This document shows positions 51,373 through 61,454 of a stretch of DNA of 64,000 nucleotides, in pieces (positions within the stretch are counted from its first letter, which is position 1; the number at the start of each line of letters is the position of its first letter). Below the pieces are notes generated by a model that was given only the letters and a program-made list of their open reading frames with translations, was not told the DNA's origin and did no database searches. This DNA is from an uncultured Ruminococcus sp. (GTDB lineage: Bacteria; Bacillota; Clostridia; Oscillospirales; Ruminococcaceae). The position numbers and the translations under genes are program-made. The DNA lies in contig NZ_CAKSNX010000004.1 in the NCBI RefSeq assembly GCF_934476685.1, positions 166,446 to 230,445 on the forward strand, in the 5' to 3' direction.

Positions 51373-53997
51373 TTATCTGTTGTTAAGAGTGGCGATAGAT
51401 TCGTCGATCTTAGCCATTTTCTCCTCTGCCTTTGCAAGCTTAGCCTTTTCAGCCTCTATGAGCTGTGCAGGTGCTTTCGCAAGGAAGCCCTGATTTGAAA
51501 GCTTTTTGCTAAGGAAGTCTATATCCTTCTGAACATTCTTCTTGTCCTTTGTAAGTCTTGCCATTTCCTTTTCAGTGTCGATTATTTCGGAAAGCGGGAT
51601 AAAGAATCTTGCAGAATCAGTAACCACTGTTGCACAATCCTTTTCATCACACTTATCTACAATAATAACTTCTGAAGCAGACGCAAGTCTTTCAAAGAAC
51701 ATGATGCCCTGTTCAAAAACAGAAGCCTGAGCAGTTTCAATATAAAGCTTAGCCTTTACAGACGGCGGAACATTCATTTCTCCACGGCAGTTTCTTATGC
51801 CCTTGATACCTGCCATTATCTTTTCAAATGCAGCCTCGTCATCAGCATAGTTGAGCTTTTCATCATATACAGGGAAATCCTGAACCATGATAGCTGTTCC
51901 GTCATTGACAAGAGCCTGCCAGATCTCTTCTGTAATAAATGGCATAAATGGGTGGAGCAGCTTGAGCATACCCTTCATTACCCATACAAGAACAGCCTGA
52001 GCGGTTTCCATAGTTTCTCCGCCAGCGGCAATTCTAGGCTTTGTAAGCTCGATATACCAGTCGCAGTAAACATCCCAGATGAAGTCATAAAGCTTTGCAA
52101 CGGCAACGCCAAGCTCAAACTTATCAAGATTATAGTTTACGTCCTTAGCAAGAGTATTGAACTTTGAAACGATCCATTTATCTTCTACATTCAGATTTTC
52201 AGGGAGCTTATCAGCCTTGAAATCATCTGTAAGGTTCATCATAATAAATCTTGCTGCGTTCCAGATCTTATTAGCAAAGTTTCTTGAAGACTTTACCTTG
52301 TCCTCAATAAATCTCATATCATTTCCGGGAGCATTTCCTGTTGCAAGCATAAATCTGAGAGCGTCTGCGCCATACTGATCTATAACTACCAGCGGATCTA
52401 TACCATTGCCGAGAGATTTAGACATCTTTCTGCCCTGTGAATCTCTTACCAGTCCATGGATAAGAACTGTATCAAACGGCTTTTCATCCATGTTCTCCAT
52501 ACCTGCAACGATCATTCTTGATACCCAGAAAGGTATGATATCATAACCTGTAACAAGTGTATTTGTAGGATAGAAATATTCAAGATCTTCTGTCTTGTCA
52601 GGCCAGCCAAGTGTAGAGAACGGCCAGAGTGCAGATGAGAACCATGTATCGAGTGTATCAGGATCCTGACGCATTTTCTTGCCGCACTTAGGGCAGCATA
52701 CTTCGCTTTCCTTTGAAACTACTGTTTCACCGCATTCATCACAGTAGAACGCAGGGATCTGATGTCCCCACCACAGCTGACGTGAAATGCACCAGTCACG
52801 GATATCGTTCATCCAGTTAAGGTAGTTCTTTTCAAATCTTTCAGGAACAAACTGAATGCTGTCATCTTCAACAGCCTTGATAGCAGGCTTTGCAAGATCA
52901 GCCATTTTAACGAACCACTGGAGTGAAACCCTAGGCTCAACTGTTGTTCCGCAGCGGTAGCAAGTACCTACGTTATGCTCATGCTCCTCAACTTCAACAA
53001 GGAATCCGCCCTTTTCAAGATCTTCAACGATCTTCTTTCTTGCTTCGTATCTGTCCATTCCAGCATACTCAGGATAATCGTCAACTATCTTTGCATCTTC
53101 CGTCAGAACATTAAGAACAGGCAGATTATGACGCTGACCAACTTCAAAGTCATTAGGGTCATGTGCAGGAGTGATCTTAACTACACCTGTACCGAATTCC
53201 ATATCAACATAGCTGTCTGCAACGACAGGTATCTCTCTTCCGACCAGTGGAAGTTTAAGAGTTTTGCCTACGATATCCTTATATCTTTCATCCTTAGGAT
53301 TTACTGCAACAGCTGTATCGCCGAGAAGTGTTTCAGGTCTTGTAGTAGCAAGTTCAACATAACCTGAACCGTCTGTAAACGGATATCTGAGGTGCCAGAA
53401 ATGACCTGCCTGATCCTCATACTCGACTTCTGCATTTGAAATAGAAGTTTTGCAGTGCGGACACCAGTTGATTATTCTTTCGCCACGATAGATAAGTCCT
53501 TTTTCATAATACTTTACAAATACTTCTTTGACAGCCTTTGAACAGCCTTCGTCCATTGTAAAGCGTTCTCTTGACCAGTCGCATGAAGAACCGAGCTTTT
53601 TGAGCTGCTCGATAATTCTTCCGCCGTACTGCTTTTTCCAGTCCCATGCTCTTTCAAGAAATCCATCTCTTCCGATATCGTCCTTTGTAAGGCCCTCTTT
53701 TCTCATTGCCTCAACTATCTTAGCTTCGGTGGCGATAGAAGCGTGGTCTGTTCCAGGTACCCACAGAGTGCAGTATCCGCTCATTCTCTTCCAACGGATA
53801 AGGATATCCTGAAGAGTATTGTCAAGTGCATGACCCATGTGGAGCTGACCTGTGATATTCGGAGGAGGGATAACGATACAGTAAGGCTCTTTCTTCGGAT
53901 CAGGTTCAGCCTTGAAGTAATCGCCGTCTATCCAATACTTATAGATCTTATCTTCTACCTTATTAGGCTCATAAAGCTTTGAAAGCTCTTTTTTCAT
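51373..53997 (-). CDS. valS: valyl-tRNA synthetase
   Basis: Charges tRNA-Val. 874 residues, class I: HIGH motif as HMGH in PPNITGQLHMGHALDN, the editing (CP1) domain near 190-340, a zinc-binding C-x-x-C pair (FYCDECG and CCPKCGKK), KMSKS in QGRKMSKSLGNG and the C-terminal coiled coil (last 65 residues). The ATG at 53997 has AAAGGA upstream with a spacing of about 11; an in-frame start at 54015 precedes that site. No T-box signature was found in its leader. Confidence 0.97.
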   Translation of the reverse strand: MKKELSKLYEPNKVEDKIYKYWIDGDYFKAEPDPKKEPYCIVIPPPNITGQLHMGHALDNTLQDILIRWKRMSGYCTLWVPGTDHASIATEAKIVEAMRKEGLTKDDIGRDGFLERAWDWKKQYGGRIIEQLKKLGSSCDWSRERFTMDEGCSKAVKEVFVKYYEKGLIYRGERIINWCPHCKTSISNAEVEYEDQAGHFWHLRYPFTDGSGYVELATTRPETLLGDTAVAVNPKDERYKDIVGKTLKLPLVGREIPVVADSYVDMEFGTGVVKITPAHDPNDFEVGQRHNLPVLNVLTEDAKIVDDYPEYAGMDRYEARKKIVEDLEKGGFLVEVEEHEHNVGTCYRCGTTVEPRVSLQWFVKMADLAKPAIKAVEDDSIQFVPERFEKNYLNWMNDIRDWCISRQLWWGHQIPAFYCDECGETVVSKESEVCCPKCGKKMRQDPDTLDTWFSSALWPFSTLGWPDKTEDLEYFYPTNTLVTGYDIIPFWVSRMIVAGMENMDEKPFDTVLIHGLVRDSQGRKMSKSLGNGIDPLVVIDQYGADALRFMLATGNAPGNDMRFIEDKVKSSRNFANKIWNAARFIMMNLTDDFKADKLPENLNVEDKWIVSKFNTLAKDVNYNLDKFELGVAVAKLYDFIWDVYCDWYIELTKPRIAAGGETMETAQAVLVWVMKGMLKLLHPFMPFITEEIWQALVNDGTAIMVQDFPVYDEKLNYADDEAAFEKIMAGIKGIRNCRGEMNVPPSVKAKLYIETAQASVFEQGIMFFERLASASEVIIVDKCDEKDCATVVTDSARFFIPLSEIIDTEKEMARLTKDKKNVQKDIDFLSKKLSNQGFLAKAPAQLIEAEKAKLAKAEEKMAKIDESIATLNNR

Positions 53998-54300
53998 AAA
54001 TAACAATCCTTTCAAATAATATTCAAGAAAACAAGCGTACTGTCTCAGACTCGCACGCCCATTCCCTTACGAAAGGACGGTGTATAAATATCAACTATGC
54101 TTTGCAGGGGCGGATATTTTTTTGCATAAATATTCATAACGATACTCCCTTCGCACTGCCTGTACGGCATAACTAAATTTTATTATGACACTTTTTTCAA
54201 TGCTTGTCAAGTATCTGAGATATTATTGAACGTATTTCTGTATAATTACACAAAAATCAGATAAATAAGAAAAACATACTGCCGAATTTTTACTTTACAG
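53998..54300. other. valS leader and intergenic region
   Basis: About 450 bases separate valS and the divergent pyruvate kinase gene. It holds a possible 30-residue leader reading frame on the minus strand (listed separately) and the pyruvate kinase promoter. The T-box core AGGGTGGNACCGCG is not present. Confidence 0.5.
54045..54137 (-). CDS. possible short upstream reading frame of valS
   Basis: ATG at 54137 preceded by AAGGGAG at eight bases; 30 codons ending with TGA at 54045. The product is basic with three Val, not enough to be a valine attenuator. Reported because the ribosome site is good; it may be chance. Confidence 0.25.
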   Translation of the reverse strand: MNIYAKKYPPLQSIVDIYTPSFRKGMGVRV

Positions 54301-54338
54301 TATGTTCTTTATGAATATACATTTTACTTTAAATTTAC

Positions 54339-54367
54339 TTGACTAAAAATTTAACATATAGTATAAT
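54339..54367 (+). promoter_or_regulatory. promoter of the pyruvate kinase gene
   Basis: TTGACT (54339-54344), 17-base spacer, TATAAT (54362-54367), 86 bases before the start codon. Confidence 0.85.
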
Positions 54368-54452
54368 ATAATTAGGTTTTGGATATTTTACGATATTCAG
54401 AACGAGTAAGGAAAATAAACAGTTAAACTGCAAAACAAAGGGAGAAGATCAT

Positions 54453-55871
54453 ATGCGTAAAACTAAAATCGTTTGTACAATCGGTCCTGCTACTGACGAC
54501 GTAAACATTATGAGAGAACTTATGAAAAACGGCATGGATGTTGCACGTTTCAACTTTTCTCACTCTGACCACGAAGTCCACAGAAAGCGCTTTGAAGTCG
54601 TATCAGCCCTGAGGGAAGAACTGGGTCTGAATGTGGCTACTCTTCTTGATACAAGAGGTCCTGAGATAAGAATAAAGGATTTCAAGGATCACAAGCCTGT
54701 TACTATAAAAGACGGAGATAAGTTCACCCTTACTACAAGAGATGTAGAGGGTACTTCTGAGATCTGCTCTATTACATTTGAAAATCTTCCTAAGGACGTT
54801 TCCGTAGGTACAAAAATACTTATAAATGACGGTGTCATAGAACTTAAGGCAACTAAAGTCGATTCAACAGATATCGAATGTGAAGTTATCCACGGCGGTG
54901 TAGTTTCCGACCATAAGGGTATCAACGTTCCAGGTGTCAAGCTTTCAATGCCGTATATTTCGGATTCAGACATGGCTGACCTCGCTTTCGGTGCAAAAAT
55001 GGGATTTGATTTTATTGCTGCTTCATTCGTGAGAACCGGTGCCGATGTAAATTACCTCAGAAAATTCACACAGTCACTTGGCTGGTTCAATCCGAGAATT
55101 ATTGCAAAGATCGAAAATGCCGAAGGCGTTGAAAACATAGACGAGATACTTGAAGCTGCTGACGGTATAATGGTAGCCAGAGGAGATATGGGTGTAGAGA
55201 TACCATTCGAGCAGATCCCTGCTATCCAGAAAGAGATAATCCATAAGGCATACAACGCAGGCAAGCAGGTAATAACAGCTACTCAGATGCTTGAATCAAT
55301 GATAACAAATCCACGTCCTACAAGAGCAGAGATAACCGACGTAGCAAACGCTATCTACGACGGTACTTCCGCTATCATGCTTTCAGGGGAAACAGCTGCA
55401 GGCAAATATCCTGTTGACGCTGTAAAGACAATGGCTCTGATCGCAGAAACAACTGAAAATGATATTGATTATATCAGCCGTTTCAAAAAACGTGATGATA
55501 CCGAAAATCCAACTATCACAGATGCTATCGCACACGCTACTGTAACTACCGCACATGATCTTAACGCTGCCGCTATACTTACAGTTACCAAGGGCGGCAC
55601 TACTGCAAGAACACTTTCAAAGTTCAGACCAAACTGCCCTATTATCGGTCTGACAACCGATGTTACCACCTGTCATCAGATGAATCTTTCATGGGGCATT
55701 GTTCCTGGTATTATTGAAGAAAAGGATAATACTGACGAACTTATAAGACACGCTATTGACGTATCTCTTGAAATGGGATATCTCAAAAAGGGAGATCTTG
55801 TTGTTATAACAGCAGGTGTTCCGCTGGGAATGAGCGGCACTACAAACCTTTTGAAGGTAGAAAAAGCTTAA
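54453..55871 (+). CDS. pyk: pyruvate kinase
   Basis: Converts phosphoenolpyruvate and ADP to pyruvate and ATP. 472 residues, the short form without the extra C-terminal PEP-utilising domain found in Bacillus. MRKTKIVCTIGPA opens the barrel; LLDTRGPEIR, the catalytic Lys in IIAKIENAEGVENIDEI, MVARGDMGVEIP and ATQMLESM are present. GGGAG lies eight bases before the ATG. Strong promoter and terminator; monocistronic. Supplies pyruvate for the split pyruvate formate-lyase. Confidence 0.97.
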   Translation: MRKTKIVCTIGPATDDVNIMRELMKNGMDVARFNFSHSDHEVHRKRFEVVSALREELGLNVATLLDTRGPEIRIKDFKDHKPVTIKDGDKFTLTTRDVEGTSEICSITFENLPKDVSVGTKILINDGVIELKATKVDSTDIECEVIHGGVVSDHKGINVPGVKLSMPYISDSDMADLAFGAKMGFDFIAASFVRTGADVNYLRKFTQSLGWFNPRIIAKIENAEGVENIDEILEAADGIMVARGDMGVEIPFEQIPAIQKEIIHKAYNAGKQVITATQMLESMITNPRPTRAEITDVANAIYDGTSAIMLSGETAAGKYPVDAVKTMALIAETTENDIDYISRFKKRDDTENPTITDAIAHATVTTAHDLNAAAILTVTKGGTTARTLSKFRPNCPIIGLTTDVTTCHQMNLSWGIVPGIIEEKDNTDELIRHAIDVSLEMGYLKKGDLVVITAGVPLGMSGTTNLLKVEKA

Positions 55872-55878
55872 TAAATAA

Positions 55879-55921
55879 TAAAATGCGGAACATAGGCTTA
55901 TGCTTTTGTTCCGCATTTTTC
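55879..55921. terminator. bidirectional terminator
   Basis: AAATGCGGAACA (55881-55892) pairs with TGTTCCGCATTT; T's follow on the plus strand and TTTATTATT on the minus strand. Ends both pyk and the converging P-type ATPase gene. Confidence 0.87.
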
Positions 55922-55928
55922 ATATCAC

Positions 55929-58583
55929 TCAGACTTTCTGAGTATTTACAGCTGTCATTACTGTTCTTCGATTTTTTAGCGCATTTATAAGTCCCGACAC
56001 CACAGGGACAAGAAGAGAAAATCCCGCTGCGATCAAAATATATATCGGGCTTGGGAGAGAAGCTGAAAAAACATCTTTCAGAACAGGCAGACAAAGTCCT
56101 GCCACAAGCGCTGCTGCCGACACAAACACTGAAAACAGCAGAAAAGGGTTTGAAAGGTATGGAACTGAGAACAGTGTTTTTTCCTCTGACTTACATTCAA
56201 AAACATGGATAAGCTGACTAAGCACAAGGGTTATGAGCGCTCCCGTTCTTGCATTTTCGATAGAACCTGTTCTGCTTAAAGTAACAGTAAAAGTACCAAG
56301 TGTGCAAAGTCCTATCAGTATACCCCTGAATATTATTCTCCACAAAAGTCCGCCGCTGAAAAAGCTGTCATCTTCTTTTCTCGGCGGCTTTTTCATTACA
56401 GATCTTTCAGGCGGTTCAAGTCCCAGTGCAACTGCCGGCAGGCTGTCTGTAACAAGATTTACAAGAAGTATCTGCGACGGCAGCAGCACCATTGGCAAGC
56501 CCATTATTATACCGCCCAGCATTGTAAGCACCTCGCCTATATTGCAGGATATGAGATAGCGTACAAATTTTCTTATGTTCTGATATATCGTTCTGCCGTC
56601 CTCAACAGCATTTACAAGGGTTGCAAAGTTATCGTCAAGCAGTATCACATCAGCAGCCTGCTTTGTGACTTCTGTACCTTGAATGCCCATTGATACGCCG
56701 ATATCGGCTTCCTTTATAGCTGGAGCGTCATTTACTCCGTCACCTGTCATGGCGCAGATATGTCCTTTTGATTTAAAAGCTCTGACTATCCTCAGTTTAT
56801 GCGCAGGTGTCACTCTGGCAAATACAGAGCAGTTTTCGATTATCTCGCTTAGTTTTTCATCACTCATTTTATCAAGCTCATCACCTGTAAGCGCAAGGTT
56901 TCCGCCTTTCATTATCCCAGTCTGACGTGCTATTGCAATAGCTGTGAGCTTATGATCGCCTGTTATCATTACTGTGCGTATGCCCGCTTTTTCACATTGT
57001 CTTACTGCTCTCGCAGCCTCTTCTCTCGGAGGATCCTGCATTGCCATAAAGCCTAAGAATATAGTCTTGTCGCCTATTATCTCGCTGAACGCTATCACTC
57101 GCAGACCTTCGCTTGCAAGTGCGTCACCTCTCCCTGCGGCGGATATTTTGTCTGCGGCATTAAGCTTTACAAGACTTCCCTTTTCATACCACCAGCCGCA
57201 GCTTTTGATTATAACATCGGCACTTCCCTTTACAAAGCTTATTTTTTCACCGCTCTCGTCAGTGCATATAACAGTCATAGAACGTGTTTCGCTGTCAAAA
57301 GGTATCTCGTCAACACGTTTCAGACCTGTACTCTCAAAGTTTACTCCTGCGGCAGCACAGGCTGTTATTATTGCACATTCAGTAGGATCACCCTCTGCTG
57401 AAAGCACTTCTTTACCTCTGTTTCGTATAAAACGTCCTTCCTGTTTTTTAACAAGTACTGCATTGGTACACACCGCACCGCAGGTCAGCAAGCCTGCAAG
57501 AGAAGGAGTAGCCGCTGAAAAGCTTTCGGTATCATTTACAGAAAATTCTCTGCCCTCAGCGTCAATTATTTTAGTGACGGTCATTTTGTTTTTTGTAATA
57601 GTTCCTGTTTTGTCTGTACATATTACGGTTGCACAGCCAAGGGTTTCTACTGAATGGAGCTTGTGGACAAGTGCCTGACGTTTAAGCATTTTCCTTACGG
57701 CAAGGGCAAGTGCAATAGTAACGGTAGCAGGAAGTCCCTCTGGAATAGCGGCTATGGCTATAGTTATACCTGTCATTGCCATATCAAGTACAGGCTCTCC
57801 TCTTATTACTCCTGCAATAAATACAAGTATACATACACCTATGCATATAATGGCGAGAGTTTTTCCCAGTTCGCCAAGCTTTTTCTGCAATGGAGTCTGC
57901 TCTTCTTCAATATCGTCAAGCATACGGGAAACTCTTCCCATTTGGCTTCTTTCTCCTGTGGCAACAGCCTCAAGAATTGCTGTTCCTTTTGTGACTACTG
58001 TACCGAGATAGGCAAGATAGCCTTTATTAAGTGATGCGAACTCTACCTCTGATGTACGAGGATATTTTGCGGCAGGTTCAGCCTCGCCTGTAAGAGCTGA
58101 TTCATCACAGCTAAAAGATGAACATTTGATTATATATCCGTCGGCAGGTATCCTGTCCCCTGCTTCAACAGTAAAAATATCTCCTGCAACCACCTGCTGT
58201 GCAGGAATTTTCACAAGCTTACCGTCACGGTAGACCCTTGCTGTCGGAGCGGTAAGCTGTTCAAGCTTTTCCAGTGTTTTTTCACAGCGGTATTCCTGAA
58301 TAAAGCCAAGAAACGCATTGACCACCACTATAAGTATTATCGGTACAGCGTCGGCATACTGTCCCAGTGCAACAGAGATAACCGTTGCGGCAAGAAGTAT
58401 CATTACCATTACATCATGAAACTGACCTGCAAATATTTTCATGGGACTTTTATGACGTTTTCCGCCGATAGTATTTGCTCCGCCCGTTTCATATCTTTTC
58501 TGAGCCTCAGCTGACGTCAGTCCGAACAGATCATTCTGCGACGGCGGTTTTGCTGTAAGATCCTGCTGTAAAATATCCAGCAT
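55929..58583 (-). CDS. P-type calcium-transporting ATPase
   Basis: 884-residue P2-type ATPase of the bacterial LMCA1/PMR1-like group, exporting Ca2+ (possibly Mn2+). Phosphorylated Asp is D324 in ICTDKTGTIT; TGEA (about 165) and TGDGVNDAPAI are present. The metal site is suggested by PEGLP (281-285) and NLVTDSLPAVALGLEPPE. Ten membrane helices are predicted. AAAGGAATGATATT precedes the ATG. Monocistronic. Calcium specificity is inferred from motifs. Confidence 0.93.
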   Translation of the reverse strand: MLDILQQDLTAKPPSQNDLFGLTSAEAQKRYETGGANTIGGKRHKSPMKIFAGQFHDVMVMILLAATVISVALGQYADAVPIILIVVVNAFLGFIQEYRCEKTLEKLEQLTAPTARVYRDGKLVKIPAQQVVAGDIFTVEAGDRIPADGYIIKCSSFSCDESALTGEAEPAAKYPRTSEVEFASLNKGYLAYLGTVVTKGTAILEAVATGERSQMGRVSRMLDDIEEEQTPLQKKLGELGKTLAIICIGVCILVFIAGVIRGEPVLDMAMTGITIAIAAIPEGLPATVTIALALAVRKMLKRQALVHKLHSVETLGCATVICTDKTGTITKNKMTVTKIIDAEGREFSVNDTESFSAATPSLAGLLTCGAVCTNAVLVKKQEGRFIRNRGKEVLSAEGDPTECAIITACAAAGVNFESTGLKRVDEIPFDSETRSMTVICTDESGEKISFVKGSADVIIKSCGWWYEKGSLVKLNAADKISAAGRGDALASEGLRVIAFSEIIGDKTIFLGFMAMQDPPREEAARAVRQCEKAGIRTVMITGDHKLTAIAIARQTGIMKGGNLALTGDELDKMSDEKLSEIIENCSVFARVTPAHKLRIVRAFKSKGHICAMTGDGVNDAPAIKEADIGVSMGIQGTEVTKQAADVILLDDNFATLVNAVEDGRTIYQNIRKFVRYLISCNIGEVLTMLGGIIMGLPMVLLPSQILLVNLVTDSLPAVALGLEPPERSVMKKPPRKEDDSFFSGGLLWRIIFRGILIGLCTLGTFTVTLSRTGSIENARTGALITLVLSQLIHVFECKSEEKTLFSVPYLSNPFLLFSVFVSAAALVAGLCLPVLKDVFSASLPSPIYILIAAGFSLLVPVVSGLINALKNRRTVMTAVNTQKV

Positions 58584-58787
58584 AATATCATTCCTTTCAA
58601 TATATAACTCAACCTGTTTTACGGCTTGTTTTATATCTATTCAGCTTGTACCCGAATAATGCAGATATTAAATGATTACTCCTTAGAATATAAAAATCTT
58701 AATATTTGATAACTGCTATTGACTTTTGACGTGAATTGTTTTATTATTTAATGGAAGTATATTTTAATAAGTATGGAGCAAAGGAAA
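58584..58787. other. divergent intergenic region
   Basis: About 200 bases between the P-type ATPase and murT genes. TTGACT (near 58720) with TTATTATTTAA about 17 bases downstream is a possible murT promoter. No other structure seen. Confidence 0.4.
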
Positions 58788-60146
58788 ATGAGTATAAAAA
58801 ACACACTTACGATATGGTTCGGAAAGTTCCTTGTAAAAACTCTCCACCTGCTCGGCAAGGACGCAGGAAATGCCCCAGGGTTACTGCTGTGGGAGCTTAA
58901 CAAGGACTGTCTTAAAGCCTTTAAGGTCGATTGTCCGATAATCGCCGTTACAGGCACTAACGGAAAGACTTCCGTAACCAATTATCTTAATCATATTTTT
59001 GAAAGTACAGGTAAAAAGATTATCACAAACAAGCAAGGAAACAACCTTGATACAGGCATATGCTCTCTCCTGCTGAACAACTGTGATATGAAAGGCAGAG
59101 TCAAGGCTGATTATCTTGTTCTTGAAATAGATGAATCACACGTTCCTGTTATCTTTTCAAAGCTTAAGCTTGAAACGCTTGTACTGCTGAACTTTTTCAG
59201 AGATCAGCTTGACAGAAACGGTGAGGTAGAAACACTTATCCTTAAAGTGAAAAAATTTCTTGAAACCTTTGAGGGCAATGTTGTTCTGAACGCAGACGAT
59301 CCTAACGTTTCACGTCTTGGTCTTGCTAATCCAAACAACAAGAATATTTATTATTACAGCGTTGAAAGATATGCAGGCGCTACTGAACAGCCTTATGAAG
59401 TCGGCGAAGGCAAGTTCTGTCCTGTATGCGGCAAGGAACTTGTTTATGACTACTATCAGTATTCTCATGTGGGCAGATTCTGCTGTCCGGGCTGCGGATT
59501 CGGAAAGGTAAAGCCTTATATTACAGCAGAAAATGTAAAGCTTGATGTTCCGTCTGTGGATTTTGAGGGTGAAAGTTACAAGATCAGCCACAACAGCATT
59601 TATTATGTATATAATCTTACGGCTGTATATACTGCGGCAAGTCTTTATAATTTTGACAAGTCTGTTCTTCACGAAACCTTTGAAAAGTTTGAAGTCAATA
59701 ACGGCAGACTTGAAAAATTTGAAGTTGACGGCAGCGACCTTCTTGTAAACCTTGCTAAGAATCCTGTGGGCGCAAATATGACTCTGCGTGTTATGAATGA
59801 ACATAAGGGTGAAAAGGAACTTCTTTTTGTTCTTAATGATAATCTTGCAGACGGTCATGATGTTTCTTGGATATGGGATATAAACTTCTCGGTATTCAAA
59901 GATGTTACAAGGGTTGTGACTTCGGGAACAAGAGCATATGACATAGCTATAAGAATAAAATGTTCGGGATATGATCCTGACAAGATATTCGTTCGCCCTG
60001 ACCTTGACGACGCTATGAAAGAACTGTTTTCCACAAAGGGCGATAAATATGCCATTGCAAACTACACGGCAATACAGCCGACAAGACGTGCTATAAAGAA
60101 ATACAAGGCTGAAAAGGAGGGTACAAACACAAATGCAGAAGCTTAA
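58788..60146 (+). CDS. murT: lipid II isoglutaminyl synthase, MurT subunit
   Basis: Mur-ligase-like subunit that, with GatD, amidates D-Glu in the peptidoglycan stem. 452 residues: P-loop in AVTGTNGKTSVTNYL, the LEIDESHVP and LLNFFRDQLDRNGEVE segments of the ligase centre, a four-Cys zinc ribbon (CPVCGKEL and CCPGCGFG) at about 205-240 and the C-terminal DUF1727 domain. The ATG at 58788 has AAAGGA directly upstream; the ATG at 58773 has no ribosome site. Overlaps gatD by 14 bases. Confidence 0.95.
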   Translation: MSIKNTLTIWFGKFLVKTLHLLGKDAGNAPGLLLWELNKDCLKAFKVDCPIIAVTGTNGKTSVTNYLNHIFESTGKKIITNKQGNNLDTGICSLLLNNCDMKGRVKADYLVLEIDESHVPVIFSKLKLETLVLLNFFRDQLDRNGEVETLILKVKKFLETFEGNVVLNADDPNVSRLGLANPNNKNIYYYSVERYAGATEQPYEVGEGKFCPVCGKELVYDYYQYSHVGRFCCPGCGFGKVKPYITAENVKLDVPSVDFEGESYKISHNSIYYVYNLTAVYTAASLYNFDKSVLHETFEKFEVNNGRLEKFEVDGSDLLVNLAKNPVGANMTLRVMNEHKGEKELLFVLNDNLADGHDVSWIWDINFSVFKDVTRVVTSGTRAYDIAIRIKCSGYDPDKIFVRPDLDDAMKELFSTKGDKYAIANYTAIQPTRRAIKKYKAEKEGTNTNAEA

Positions 60147-60882
60147 GATACTTCATATGTACCCTGCTATGCTTGATCTGTACGGCGACAGCGGAAACGT
60201 TGAGATACTCGGATACAGATGCAAAATGAGAGACATTGAACTGGAAATACACAAACATAATCTCGGTGGCAGGGAAACTGACTTTACTGATTATGACATA
60301 ATCTATCTCGGCGGCGGTGCAGACTTTGAACAGCAGTTGCTGGCTGACGATCTGTTGGGATTGAAAGATAAGATACAGGCGGCATATGACAAAGGGGTAT
60401 ATTTCCTTATGATATGCGGCGGTTATCAGCTTATGGGGCAATATTACAAAGACTCAAACGGAAAGAAGATACCCGGAATAGGTCTTTTCAGCTATCACAC
60501 CTGTGCATCGACCAATAAAAGATGCAGATGCATAGGAAATATTGTTATTGAAACCGAACTTGATGGTGAGAAGTACAAGGTAATAGGTTTTGAAAATCAC
60601 GGCGGACAGACAACGGATATAACTTCACCATTCGGTAAGGTGCTTTTCGGAAACGGAAATGAGTTTGGAAGTCAGGCGGAGGGATACTCTGAAAAGAATG
60701 TTACGGCTACTTATCTTCACGGTCCACTGCTTTCCAAAAATCCTAAGCTTGCTGACCACATAATCTCATACTGTATGGAGAGAAAAACGGGTGAAAAATT
60801 CACACCGTCTGAAATAAACGACAGGCTTGAAGAGGAATGCCGCAGCCAGCTTTTTGACAGGCTGCTTGGCGGAAAGGGCTGA
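60133..60882 (+). CDS. gatD: lipid II isoglutaminyl synthase, GatD subunit
   Basis: Glutaminase subunit that supplies ammonia to MurT. 249 residues of the class I (CobB/CobQ-like) amidotransferase fold; catalytic Cys is C95 in MICGGYQLMG and the His is near residue 194 in ATYLHGPLL. Start overlaps the murT end by 14 bases; AAGGAGGG lies before it. Amidation of lipid II supports crosslinking and lysozyme tolerance in Gram-positive bacteria. Confidence 0.95.
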   Translation: MQKLKILHMYPAMLDLYGDSGNVEILGYRCKMRDIELEIHKHNLGGRETDFTDYDIIYLGGGADFEQQLLADDLLGLKDKIQAAYDKGVYFLMICGGYQLMGQYYKDSNGKKIPGIGLFSYHTCASTNKRCRCIGNIVIETELDGEKYKVIGFENHGGQTTDITSPFGKVLFGNGNEFGSQAEGYSEKNVTATYLHGPLLSKNPKLADHIISYCMERKTGEKFTPSEINDRLEEECRSQLFDRLLGGKG

Positions 60883-60887
60883 CGCAG

Positions 60888-61283
60888 ATGTTTTCCTTTT
60901 TTAAACGCAGCAAGAACGAGAACAGTTCAGATACAGCTGATATTCCGCTGAAAAAGCGCATAAAGGATATGAAGTGCCGAAAGATAAATTTTGTGGATTC
61001 GGGATTTGATGAGCTTTGTGAGGCTATGAAAGCAGATGATCTGTCAGTTCTCAAAAAGCTGAAACCTGTGAATTACTATGCGCTTAAAGACCGATATATT
61101 ATGGGAATGGTATATTCGCAGGAGGATCTGAGTGAGAATTATATTCAGTTTCTGCACTTTGAGTCTGAACACCAGACCGGTAAAAGCGGGATATACCCTC
61201 TTGACGGTGATGTAACTTCACGGCTGCTTGCCAAAGTGGGAATAATCGTTGAATTCAAGGAAACGGACGGCAGTAGATCATAA
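60888..61283 (+). CDS. hypothetical protein downstream of gatD
   Basis: 131 residues, soluble, charged N-terminus (FFKRSKNENSSD) and no signal or membrane segment. No recognised family. It begins five bases after gatD with GGAAAGG upstream and has a terminator behind it, so it is the third gene of the murT operon. Any link to lipid II amidation is only from position. Confidence 0.65.
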   Translation: MFSFFKRSKNENSSDTADIPLKKRIKDMKCRKINFVDSGFDELCEAMKADDLSVLKKLKPVNYYALKDRYIMGMVYSQEDLSENYIQFLHFESEHQTGKSGIYPLDGDVTSRLLAKVGIIVEFKETDGSRS

Positions 61284-61289
61284 AACAAT

Positions 61290-61326
61290 ATCAATGGAGC
61301 GTGATCGTATCCGCTCCATTTTTTCA
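61290..61326 (+). terminator. terminator of the murT-gatD operon
   Basis: AATGGAGCG (61293-61301) pairs with CGCTCCATT (61312-61320), followed by TTTT. Confidence 0.83.
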
Positions 61327-61377
61327 GTATTCACTAAAAATTCAGCCTTTGAACAGGTTTGTATGGCTGTGAAATGC

Positions 61378-61406
61378 TTGACAAAAGGCTGTAAATAATG
61401 TATAAT
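61378..61406 (+). promoter_or_regulatory. promoter of greA-lysS
   Basis: Perfect consensus TTGACA (61378-61383), 17-base spacer, TATAAT (61401-61406). Confidence 0.9.
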
Positions 61407-61454
61407 ATAGTTTTGATAGTACCCGATAATTTTATTCGATAGGAGTGTTTATAA

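Noticed and set aside
53998..54200. T-box riboswitch controlling valS
   Set aside because: The conserved T-box core is absent on the minus strand and no alternative terminator/antiterminator pair was found.
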